DNA from: Cytidiella melzeri
Lineage: Eukaryota > Basidiomycota > Agaricomycetes > Polyporales > Irpicaceae
Direction: 5' to 3'
Assembly (NCBI GenBank): GCA_022592445.1
Contig: JABYQR010000152.1
Location: 37,866 to 101,865 of the forward strand
Length of the DNA: 64,000 bases
Positions 24,966 through 35,902 of the stretch are shown one piece after another; position 1 is the first letter of the stretch; each line of letters opens with the position of its first letter. Both the position numbers and the translations under genes were made by a program. Under the pieces are notes generated by a model. The model saw only the letters and a list, made by a program, of their open reading frames with translations. It searched no databases and had not been told where the DNA came from.

Positions 24966-27900
24966 TGTCTGAAAGCGGGTTGTGTCGTGGTGATAGCTGT
25001 CAGCAACGATGAAGAGCAGTAAGCAGACGTCGGGTTGAAATGAGAGCTGGTGGTCTTGGTCAAAGATGTGAGCGAGCTCTTGCTCGGTTAGTCCGGACAG
25101 GCTTTTGCTCTGCGCGTATGTGATTAATCGTGACTCAGCAGGCTATAAACAGTCCTCGGGGTCCGCGACAAGCTTAACCCGGCCTTGCTCACGACAGTCA
25201 CTGCCAATTTATTCGACTTGTGCCCGCAGACGACTTTCAAGGAACAGCGGGTTCATCTCAAGATCTAGGTCACCAGCTCACACCTACATATGTGGATTTC
25301 CAGGTATCCGTCGCTATATGGAGGTGCGGCAGATGTGCGTGTCCAACTGGATCACCGAAACAGTCACAAGTTGACACTGACTAAACTCACTCAACACCCC
25401 GTCCCCGAGTACTACGACCCTAAGAGAACCGACCACCGCGTTTCCTGCTTGTTAATATGTGGTGCGAAAGTAGGAACTCGTTCACTGCTTTCCAACTTCG
25501 CAGTCGCCGATTCATCCAATAGGGGCGCACCGCAAGAAACGTTCGGAATCCATGCGGTCCACTGCGGGTTTGCTGGCATGTGCAGCATGGCGGTATTGCT
25601 CTCGCGGTGAACGACGACGTATAGCGGTCTGGTATTCCACCCGATTTCCGCCAACGATACTCGGGAAAGTCCAGTTTCGTCAGGTCATTCTGAGCTTACT
25701 GAGGGCAAGTCGAACATGATAACCATTCTCCTGAGCTGATCGCATTGAGACCGACACGCAGGCTTGCGACATCGCTTTTGCCGCAGAATCTGGAGGTTGT
25801 GTAAGTTATGTTACATGATTCATCGCCGAGCTTTTACAGCTGGCGCAGGCGGGTCCTCACATGACGGTGCGTTCTCGTCATCGCAGTATAGCGATGAGTC
25901 TATGTTATGGTAGCTATGAGAGCATTACTAATCTCTGATAACTGCCGGAACCCTCGGACGGCCTGCTATCTCGCAGCCTCGCCCGGATGACATTTCGCAC
26001 CACCTTACGGTAGCGGACCCAGCGCGAGCAGATCCCGAGATGGTCTGGCAATCCACGGACTTGAAAGGAGTACTTTCTCTCGATTATTTACCCTGTTGTT
26101 CAATTGGAATCATCTGGTGACTACAACCCTTTGGCGTGTCTGATGTGTAGGATCAAGGGTATTCGGGCATCTGACCAACGTCAATGATAGCAGGGCCGTT
26201 TGTATCTCTGCATCCCCTAATCACTGACTCGGAGAAATTCAAACAGTCTACGCCTTCGTTCCCTACTCGATGGATACCTGCCGAAAGGCACGTCTTCTCT
26301 GACTAGCCCAGCGCCGGTGACTAGGCGGTGATAGTCTGCGCCTGAGAAAATTATGTCAATGACGAGGACGATGCCAGACCAGAGCTCAATGCCTTCCTTC
26401 CCTCTTCAGACCGAGGCCACTGCCTATTGAGCGTGTTGCAATGAGGCTACAGTAGAAAATATCGGTCGGAGACACGCAGGCACCGTGACTTCAACACAGA
26501 TTGAGGACCACTGGCACTCTAGCTTCTTCCAATGAACTGAGTGTTACAATTGTAACTTCAGTTTGAAAGCCTCGTTGGTGTGCAACACAGTCAAGACGTC
26601 GAGCGAGGCTAGTAGACGGCGGGAGCTGCGAACACGATTGATAATGGTCGAGCGTAAACGTCTCAGTAAACACAACCTTATATTTATGTTGTCGCCTCAT
26701 GATATATAATACCACCACGAGCCAACTTTCCCTTATTGCTCTCAAACTGCAGGTAGCCAGACCGGGTCACATCCTGCAGTTCATTGTCAGCCATGATAGC
26801 AGGTGTGTTGAGGGAGAAATCCCACTGATAAGTGCACCAGCAGTTTGAAACTTGATACTTGCTTTATTTGGACGCGAGATCTTCGCCATCATGCGGAGCT
26901 ACAACATTATTCGAGCGGAGCATACATGCTTGTCTTGTTGATCATTTGGTGGTTCCGAGTTAAGTTGTGGCACGACTGCCAACTTCAAACAACATATCAA
27001 CCTCATACGCATGGCAATCATGCACTCCATCCGTTCATTCGCCATCTGCCAGCTGACTGGACGCAGAGCGAGGTTTAGCGCTTGTACCGCCCTTTGATAC
27101 TCGGATGTTGCGACTTTGATACACAAAACTGGAAACTAATTCACAACTCCAAGTTGCGGTGAGAGGACATTGCTGTTTTTGGACTTGAGAAAAATCGGTT
27201 TTGCTCCGACGGTGCGTCTCTGAATGATCGCAGGCTGCGACCATCTAATTTCCGCAGCGTTTTCCTCCACACACCGTTGAGTCACGCGGCCAAACAAACA
27301 TAGGGTGTGAGGCCCTCACGCGTTACCAATTAAAATCCCGTTGGTGGACGCTCTTCGAAGTTTTTCGGGCTTCAGGAGCCCTCTGTACAGACTGGTATGC
27401 TGCGCTTGGTCTGTTCCCAGGCTGACATGGTCAATTCATAGGTGAGGCCAGATAGTGTTGATTGAGGCGTTGGTGCGCACTGCGTTCGAACAAAAAAGAG
27501 TGTTTTGGCGTCTTGCTGATTGAGTTTCAGGACCGCAGCGGTATGTAACTCATGTCGCATGTGCAACCTCTGGCTTATGAGATAGCGACTCTGAAGCTGA
27601 TATTATGTGACATGTAGCTCACTTATCCTCCCGCGATGGACCAGGCATTCACGTATACTCCTCTCGCCCTCTCCTTATCTCTCTGCGTTGTCTAAAGATT
27701 ACGTGTTCTGTAGGTGCGTTATGTTCAGGTCTGTCGATTATGCTAACGGTTCGAAACCTTCGATACGTCTTTCAAGGGTCTGCCAAGGTTTAGCACTTCC
27801 TGATTGATAGTACCAGAAAAACTGACGTTACTCTCTATCGGTCATAATTGCTGTTGCCGCGTTGTCCAATCGTAGCTACAGCTGCAACGTTTGGACTGGA

Positions 27901-28151
27901 AGTAAAGTTTCTGGTGAAAACGCCGACGCGTGGAGGTGGAAACCAAGTGCCTCACAATCTGGTCCTATCGGTCGCAGATAGCTCTGCGCTTGGTTCTACA
28001 ACACGCCTCCTTCCGACAAAAAGCGGATCGGTTCAAATTTTTCAGCTTGCATAAAATGGCCTGTGCAGTGCATTGAACTCTTCGAACCCAGCCTCCCCAC
28101 ATAATCATCTGAGTATTCCACGCTTTGTGAGAAGGTCGTTCGTGCTCACAG
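24966..28151. other. Gene-poor stretch of about 3.2 kb
   Basis: The first 100-150 bases are the SNF2 gene promoter. Beyond that only short, overlapping frames exist, with no recognisable domain or intron pattern. One piece at about 25.41-25.70 kb on the minus strand reads like protein in two adjacent frames (DLTKLDFPEYRWRKSG, then YVVVHRESNTAMLHMPANPQ) and may be a frameshifted relic. Base composition does not look like a transposon. No tandem repeats stand out. Confidence 0.5.
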
Positions 28152-29731
28152 ATGGATAGCCTATCTGAGAAGGAAGTGTGAGTCCTTTCGATGTCCTCAA
28201 TCTTATTGATTAATCGACCTCTGGCAGCCAAAATCGCCTATACGTGCACTGTGTACTCTTCAGTAAGCACCGCTCGTCTTTTTGCCTCTCTTCAATTGAC
28301 GGATCGTCCTTTCGTGCCGTTTCGCCAGCCCTCATCATCTACGAGCACCTCGCCACCGTCTCCCAAGCGGCACGATATGTCTGGCCTTGGAGGTGGAAGT
28401 TCGGAACTATACTTTTTCTGATCAACCGTTATGCCCTCTTGTCACTTGGGGCTGTGCTGTTGGCAATGGCCGGTGCGACCAGGACATCGGTGAGTCAATC
28501 GATCAGCCATTTCTTGCGGCGGTCGCTGACATCGTTGGTTTGATCAGAGGTGTGAATTGTGATATTCTCACAAAACCTGAGCTAATCACGCTGTCTTAGC
28601 TGCAACATCATTGAACGACTGTATTTCTTGCTGACTATTATCCTGAATTTGACGGTTATCCGTGCGTTCCTACCATTCTGATGCAATTCCAACGCTGAAG
28701 CCTCCCGGATACTCATGCTAGTTTTCACCGCTGTAAGGGCCAGTCTATTATGGGACCGCAGTGTTCTAGTCTTCCTTGTTGTGTTTGGGATCTTTTCCGT
28801 CGGCACTGCGATCTATATAGTAAGCACACCGCTAGTGTACCTTGTCCGTACTCCAAATTGAAGCTTCATCTTCCCAGATGAATTTGGCGAGTGTGTCAGA
28901 AACTTACATGCACTCCGCAGTGAGGGATGGCGTCTGGTGCTATGCAAGATTCGACTTGTCACCTTCAGCACAACGAATGTACGTCTTCGCTTTATCTTTT
29001 TTTTTTGTTTGCCTCCCCCGGGCCGTCATCGCTGACGCATCGTAACAGTAGTGAAGTCCGCTTTTCCTTGCATCCCTCGGTATGCGCATCTCTGACACCC
29101 ACGAGCCGTCAGCCAACCAAGTGGCGCACATATGCGCCATCGTGGGCGACACAGTCGCCATTGTTATGACGTGGATGAAGATGTTCAAGAATTTTCAGCA
29201 ATTGCGTGAGTTTCGGATGGCCACTGTCACAGAGTGTTTTATCCGCTACGGTGAAGATACCAGTTCACGATAAAGCACAGTTTGCTGATATACAATTGGT
29301 TGTGGTACTAGGGACTGTATCTTTCTTGTAGGATGTCCCTCCCATCAAATCAACTCGCATACATGCACTAACTTGAACCTTGCGCAGCACGTTGTTATGC
29401 CTGAATATTTGCATGCTTCTGATCGAAGTATGTCCATGTCACTTTCAAAAACAAGAGAAGGGACTCACACCAAAGTACTGACATTGACGTACGTAGAACA
29501 CAACACTAGTCAACGCAGCTCTCCACACGTAATTCATTCCAATCTCGCTTGTTTTCAATTCGAAATACGGGCTGACAATCAGTATCCTCTGACAGCTTTT
29601 CGGGAATCCTGGTCTCGCGTTTTCTACTGGGTTTACGAGAAGTAGGGACCACGGAGCGGTCAGACAGCTTTCTTCAACCGCCGTCTGTCTTATCCGAATC
29701 CGCCACCTCCGTGATTGCAGATTCAATCTGA
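28152..29731 (+). CDS. DUF6533-domain multi-pass membrane protein
   Basis: The exons I could place start at 28152-28177, 28228-28262, 28329-28489, 28548-28558, 28600-28661, 28722-28819 and 28878 onward. The N-terminal DUF6533 signature is LIIYEHLATVSQAARYVW followed by FGTILFLINRYALLSL. Further hydrophobic helices include YFLLTIILNLTVI and LVFLVVFGIFSVGTAIYI, and later AHICAIVGDTVAIVMTWMKM. The C-terminus ILVSRFLLGLRE near 29.6 kb, with a Ser-rich tail ending at 29731, is typical of the family. This is a large, fast-evolving basidiomycete family with seven predicted helices; function is unknown. Not all splice joins between 28.9 and 29.55 kb could be resolved, so a damaged copy is possible. 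Confidence 0.68.
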
Positions 29732-30931
29732 AGATGTAATATGTATTACTTGGTAACGACAGGAAGAAGTGAACATTCTCTCGTCCAGCTTTCGGGTGAT
29801 CACAGTGCATTATTCAGGCCAACTTTTTTTTCTTCATATCAGCTCGCCTGGACAAACGGAGTGCGGGAAAAGAGCGCAATCACTTTTTCGAGCGGAGTCT
29901 GGGCGCAAACAACCTCGTCGATTCTTTTGAAACTTTACTGTCACAGTCGCCGTGAAGTTACGAGTATGCACCAACTACGGGTTGTTCGATCATGCTTAGT
30001 TCGATTATACTCATCAACTAGCAGGCAAATATTCTGGCAAGCTGTGACGGAACCCACGTTGGGCATTACTAACTCCCTGCATGCGTTCGTCGTGTTTCTT
30101 TATATACTGACCAGTATCAGCAACAGCTCCATGATTATATAGCTTCACCACGTCTGTCACTGATACCCTCAGCACAATGCGCCTGTCGGTGAGTTCGAAC
30201 AAGTATCACACAGCGTACTGAATCACAGAAAATCGTTCCACAGCTGCACGCCGAACATCATCGTGCCACGACCGCCAACCCGAGCTCAATGCGAAAAATG
30301 TAGCGGGTTCCGCTACTGCAAAGCATATATATCAGTGTCAGGACGTCAGAATAATGACCTCACATAGATGCCTCACGACTTTATCACCCAATGACGCAAA
30401 AACATAGACTTCTTTTCCTAGGAAAAACAAGTCTTCCAGACGGACCGCTACCGCATTGTTTGCAAGCTATCCGACAGGTCAGGTGTGGTTAGTATAACGT
30501 CAAGAGAAGCGCAAACTTCTTTTTCTTTCAGTGCGCGCAATGCATCTTATCCAAGGAATGCTCGGGCTGCTGACCACCGTGTACGACTCCAAGGCTTTCT
30601 CTGCCTCCGTCTTCGTACTCCACGTTCTGGATGTTCGAGGTTCGAAGTGCTCAGCCCGTGATCATCCAACTATCTGACGCTGAACAGCCTGATAATGCTT
30701 TCACAGCTTCTTCGTCTTATACTTGGTCGTTGTATATAACAGCACTGCAGGCCGACCCTTCTGTCGTGAGGAGAAAACCCCCCTTCAGGATCGTAGAACA
30801 TTAAGCGCCAATAACTGCTAAACCGTCTGCTTCCGCTACTCTCACGGTATGTCATAGCCGCTGTTTGTCCTCCCACCGCGATGAAGCTCACCTTTATCCA
30901 CACGCTTTGTGCTCAAAATACAGCTTGCGAT
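29732..30931. other. Intergenic DNA between DUF6533 and GH20 genes
   Basis: Open frames such as 29741-30142 show no domain and look like 3' flank. The last 200 bases before 30932 are the probable GH20 promoter; TATATAA occurs at about 30733 but is 200 bases away from the chosen ATG. Confidence 0.4.
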
Positions 30932-33773
30932 ATGGTATCGTCCAGTTGGCGAGCCGTCGTTTCGTTGTTCGTCGCAGGGAGCGTCCTCAACAACGTACAA
31001 AGCGCACCTTCGCCCCCGAACTTTATCCCTGCGGTCCATTCATTTCAATCTACAGGGAGCAGCGCATTCCGTTTACCGACCAACCTTCGTATCATAGTTG
31101 ATTCGGCGCATGCTTCATCAACGCAAGACGACGGCATGTCGCTTATTCCGCCCACTCTGCATGACTTTGCGCAAACGTTTGCGTCCGATTTCAAGGAAAT
31201 GTTCCCCAGTTCTTCCGCGTCCGTCTCGCTTGGCTCGGAATCCTCCTTGACGAAACAAAGCGAGTACGTGTTTCTGACAATAACGTCAGGTGGTAACCAT
31301 ACGTTGGCAAGTGGATCACCTACGACCGAAGGGTACCAGATGGAGGTTACCAGTGAGGGAGTGAAGATCAGCGCGAGCGGAGCTAAAGGTGCCTTCTGGG
31401 GCACACGGACGTTGCTCCAGGGTTTCGTTCTCTCCAACGGGCAATTCCCTGCTTCGGTGATCAACGATCAGCCAGACTGGAAGACCCGCGGGTTGATGTT
31501 AGGTTAGGACTTTGTGTTGATCTCTAACGTGGGTGACTGAACACGCGTTCGTTTTTTGGCAGACGTTGGCAGGAAATGGTACCCGATTGATTTCCTCAAA
31601 GACGTTTGCGCATACGGCTCTTGGTTCAAGATGAGCGAGTTTGTGAGTTTACAGGCTCGCGGTCATCTTTACGACTGAAGTTGGTGGCAGCACGTGCACT
31701 TGTCAGACAACGTGAACCCGAACGGCCATCCAGACGCCTACGCGCGTTTCCGGCTGGGGACGGACAACCCCGAGCTCGCCGGCCTGGTCCCATTCAAGAA
31801 CGAGACGTACAGCCGTGCCGAGTTTGACGACTTTCAGCAGTCTTGTGCGTCGCGTGGGATTACGGTCATCCCGGAAATAGAATCAGTTGAGGATTGCTTC
31901 ACACAATCAGAAAACAGGAGATGTCACTTACCACAGTTGTGCAGCCTGGTCACGCGTTGGTGATCACGCAGTGGAAACCTGAATTGGCGCTTTCGACAGA
32001 CATCACGTTGTTGAACATTACTTATCCTGACACGATCCCTACCGTCCAATCCATATGGAAAGGCGAGTTCCACGTATATTCATAAACCTAGAAACCTCGA
32101 CTCACGCGTGTTTTTTTTGTTTCTCCCTCCAGAGTTCCTCCCGTGGTTCCATAGCAGTATGTCGATCGACACAACGTTACGACTCTACTTGCTAAATACG
32201 CTTCCCTGTGCTTTGCAGAACAAGTTTCCATCGGCGCAGATGAATACGACTCTGACCTGGCAGATGATTACAACTTTTTCGTCAACACCATGGTAAGAAT
32301 CTCTCGTTCAACCTGATTTTTCCATGTGTATTTTTCATGGCGGAAATAGAGCGACTACATTTTTCAAGAATCAAACAAGACTATCCGGATTTGGGGCACG
32401 AACGAGCCCTCGAACACGACCTCTGTGAGCAAGAACGTGACCCAGCAACATTGGTACGGTTCAGCACCTCGTTTCCAAATTCTCTCAGCATGACTCACAG
32501 CCGACGTGTAGGGATTTTGGCCAAGATGACCCGTTCAGTCTCCTGCGATCAGGTTGGGAAGTCATCAACAGGTACGCACGAGATACGTAGCTCCGGATTC
32601 AAACAGAGCTTTGACTGTTTCCAGCGAAGACAGTTTCCAATACATCGTCACGAAAGCCCCTCCGGTGCGCTCACATTCCCTCTATAAGCAGTTAGCACAA
32701 TACGGGAAAACTGATTTCCAAGTTCTGCACAGACAAGCTCGTTTCCGCCTCGACTCAATCAAACGCGTCTATGGGCAGGCGCAAATGTGGACACAGGAGG
32801 GATTTGGGATCCGCACATCTTTGACCGAGGTACAGTACCTGGCTACACCACACGTGCCAGTGTTCACACACAAGCTCACCAGAATAATTTAGGCAACGCC
32901 TCTAACAATCCAGCTCTTTCGGAACCGTTGCTCGCAGGCGCCATCATGGTGTGTAAAGCACGCTGCCAACAAAGAAACTTCCAATACCATGCTGATGTGA
33001 TTCCTTCAACAAAATTTTATTAAAAAAAGGCTGTTTGGAACGACCACGGACCCAACGCTACCACACCCCTGGAAGCGTTTTACTGCTTCAAACAAGGTTT
33101 ACCCGTCGTACTCGCAGCAAACTGGCAGTCCGCCTCCCGACCCAATCATCTGACGCAAGCCCAGTTCCTCGCGGCATACCCGCTCCTCGAAGCCAGCAGC
33201 GCCCCCGGACAGAACCTCGACAGACGGATCGCGAGCAAGTCCAGCCTCGTCGCCGAGTACTACGTGCCGTCACTGCGCAGTCCCGTTGTGCAAGACACGA
33301 GCGGTAACGGCTACACTGCACATTTGCTGGACGGCGTGTTGCATACTCCGCTGGGCAGCAAGGGCCACAACTATACCCTGCTTGTCTCCCTGGGTTCTTC
33401 CAAGGTAACTGCAGGGACGTTGCTCTCCGGGCCAGACACGTCGTTCGGGTTCGCTGCGGCCGGCGACGGCCACACGCTCGAGTTCACCTCTACCAACATC
33501 GTTTACCCGCTTCACAACTTCTTGTTGCCGGCGTCTGCGTCGTCCGGGCTCGAGATCATCCTGCTTGGGACCGAGAACAGCACGTCCGCGTATGTCGACG
33601 GGCGGTACGCCGGAGACTTTACCATCGCGCTCGACGGGACGACGGTGCTCCAGCCCATGGCGTTCGTAGCCCCGGTACAACAAATCGGTGGGGCCGGCAG
33701 CGCGCTCCTCCTCAAGAGGTTCGCCATTTGGGACGGTCTGCAGGACGTCTCGACAATCTCTCGTGTACAGTAG
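30932..33773 (+). CDS. Secreted beta-N-acetylhexosaminidase, GH20
   Basis: The start at 30932 is chosen because it opens a signal peptide (VSSSWRAVVSLFVAG...VQSA); an in-frame ATG at 30881 would add 17 residues in front of it. The GH20 N-terminal alpha/beta domain is followed by the TIM barrel: DWKTRGLMLD, RKWYPIDFLKDV, FHVHLSDN, VIPEIE/SPGHAL, the catalytic Asp-Glu pair in SIGADEYD, RIWGTNEP, and NVDTGGIWDPHIFD, then AVWNDHGPNAT. A C-terminal region of about 170 residues (YYVPSL...FAIWDGL) resembles a concanavalin/laminin-G-like beta-sandwich. The enzyme removes terminal GlcNAc or GalNAc from chitin fragments or glycans outside the cell. Many small introns are present; I resolved most but not all between 32.3 and 32.8 kb. 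Confidence 0.85.
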
Positions 33774-34207
33774 ATACGAGGCTCATACCTGCTGCCACAA
33801 GAGACCAACTTGTACTCTATACGCATGCTTCTACCAACAGAAACATCTCTTTCTTTCTTTCTTTCTCTCTCTCTCTTTCGAGTGACGCCATCTCCCAAGA
33901 ACAACGCTCAGGACACAAGACACACCGCGCTTTCTCCTCCCATGTCGTAACGACCACGACGCACCTACCATCACCTGGCTCGGCCTGCTCCAGGCCGCCA
34001 ACTGTACTAATAGTGAACGTAGGACGACCCTCGCAGCAAACGAGACAGGTCCGACTCTCACTAAATACTGCTGATTGTGTGGAGCACACTGGTCAATCGT
34101 GTTCTAGCAGCCTGTGGATAGATCCTGGGCATCAAATTAAAACTCTGCGAAGAGCGGCGTCGTAGCTCGGCACCGAACGCAAACTACGACGCCTCTTTCG
34201 CATCGTG
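33774..34207. other. Convergent intergenic spacer with pyrimidine repeat
   Basis: It lies between two convergent genes. It holds a CT-rich microsatellite and short frames on both strands, none recognisable. Confidence 0.4.
33847..33880 (+). repeat. CTTT/CT microsatellite
   Basis: CTTT units followed by CT dinucleotides, in the 3' flank of the GH20 gene. Confidence 0.75.
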
Positions 34208-35629
34208 CTAGACTACAATGGAACAGACTGGGCGCGAGACATCCGGGGGATAGTTTGTTCGTCGTGGGAAACACATGTTTATGCACCTGAGATGGCAAAC
34301 GTGTCAATCCCATCGAGAAAAAGTGTAGTCTGGAGTAAAACAACTCACGAGCTGCCCATCCCATCGCATACCATGCTTGCTTGGCGGCTTCTTCCTTGGC
34401 CAGCTGCTTGCTAGCTCCAGCACCAACACCTTTCTCAATGCCGTTCACTAAAACATCACATTGTCGTACACTTCCAGTCCAAATATAAGCAGCTCAACAG
34501 ATTCACTCACCGACACACTTGACAGTCCATCTCCCTGCGTGCGGAGGACCAGCAAATTGCGCAGGATACTCGACAAACACACGGCGTTGATTGGCCGTCT
34601 GGTTAAACATCGGCAAGAACGCCGTGGAAGGTTGCGCCGGCGTCATCGGGTTGGGGAGAGGCGGAGGCGGATTGGCCGGAGGCGGTGGAGGTGGCATCGA
34701 AGCCGGCTCCGGGGCAGGAGCTGGGGTATGGTACGAGGGGTACGCGCTTGGTGGGGGGCTGAAAGTCTCAATCTTGACTTTCTTGGCAAAGTTGAGTGGC
34801 TCGACGTCGACGTCGATGGATTCGTAATCTGGGTCTATGAGCGCGCCGATCCAGTTCTGGACGACGGGCATGCCCTGCGAGGCGTAGACGGCACCTACGT
34901 ACGAGTTGAACAGTAAATTCATTTCCTGTAACAAAGAGGAGGTGAGATGAGTATGCGCGGGAACGCGAAAGAGGTTACGACGCACGTCTGGTCTATCGAG
35001 GAGTGCGACCGCGTCTGGGCTGCATCTCAGCTTGTCCCGCAGTTTGTATTCCTTGAGCCATCTTTCTACGTTCTCCAAGGACAGCGCTACCTTGAGTTGC
35101 TCCTAGATTCACGTATGAGTATGTATAGCTTGCTTTCAGAACGCGGGAGCACACGTACCTCGATTTCATCCGCCTTGAGCATCGGCCGCTTCTTGAACAG
35201 AGTATCGATAGCTGCAGCGTGTAGTATAGCCTTTCCCAACACAGCGAGACGGATGTTATCACCATATTCCGAACTGTCGTCCAAAGGAGCTCCTTGAAAA
35301 CGCAGAGATCTGTGGGTGAAGACATCTAGGAGGACTTCGCCGTTCAGCTTGGGAATGGAAGGCAACGCAGACATCTTCGCCCCCGAGCTCGTGTGGGACG
35401 ACGGTGCAGTCGAAAGATCTGAACGCTGGCGCTTGAGGTTGGGGTGGCTAAAGTTGTGAGAGGAAGTCGTTTTTAAGTCGGAGGCAGGCCCTGTGCTCCC
35501 CCACGTGGAGGATATTAGCAACGAGCTATGACGGGGCTTGAAGTCTATTGTGTGCGCACCTGTTGTGGAAGAGGACCATTTGTACGAGTCAGAGTGCATG
35601 CTAAGGCCTTTCGCAGGGGCCTTGACCAT
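34208..35629 (-). CDS. RNase III-like domain plus dsRNA-binding domain protein, catalytic residues missing
   Basis: The likely start is the ATG at 35629, about 100 bases downstream of a minus-strand TATATAAA; an internal ATG at 35374 starts right before the RNase III fold. The domain reads VFTHRSLRF then EYGDNIRLAVLGKAIL, aligned with the HRS and NERLEFLGDAVL motifs of RNase III. Both acidic residues of that motif are replaced, and the second acidic cluster near NSYVGAVYASQG also lacks them. A Pro-rich linker follows, then a dsRNA-binding domain ending GVGAGASKQLAKEEAAKQAW. This is like the inactive RNase III fold of mitochondrial ribosomal protein mL44, but equivalence is not shown. The last splice join is uncertain, so the end at 34208 is approximate. 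Confidence 0.7.
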
Positions 35630-35726
35630 CCAACAGCAAAATCCGCAAGGGGGGTGTGCTGTTAGAGGCAAGACTCGGACGAGGATGGTCAAGTGAGAAA
35701 CTCGAAAAGCGTCACCTCCACAGCGC

Positions 35727-35734
35727 TTTATATA
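35727..35734 (-). promoter_or_regulatory. TATA box of the RNase III-like gene
   Basis: TATATAAA on the minus strand, about 100 bases upstream of the ATG at 35629. Confidence 0.5.
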
Positions 35735-35902
35735 TGATTCTGGGAAAAAATGATCGCAGGCCCGCTCCGACTCCGACGTCGACGTCAATGCACAGCTAAA
35801 GCAACTATCAAATTCAAGCACAAAATTAATATAACAGCTATCTCAACCATGCATCTAACAACAAAGAACAAGTGCAACAAATAGGTGTGCACATTTCTAC
35901 AG

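Noticed and set aside
29741..30142. 133-codon plus-strand frame after the DUF6533 gene
   Set aside because: No domain; it begins just past the stop of the preceding gene and is most likely 3' untranslated sequence.
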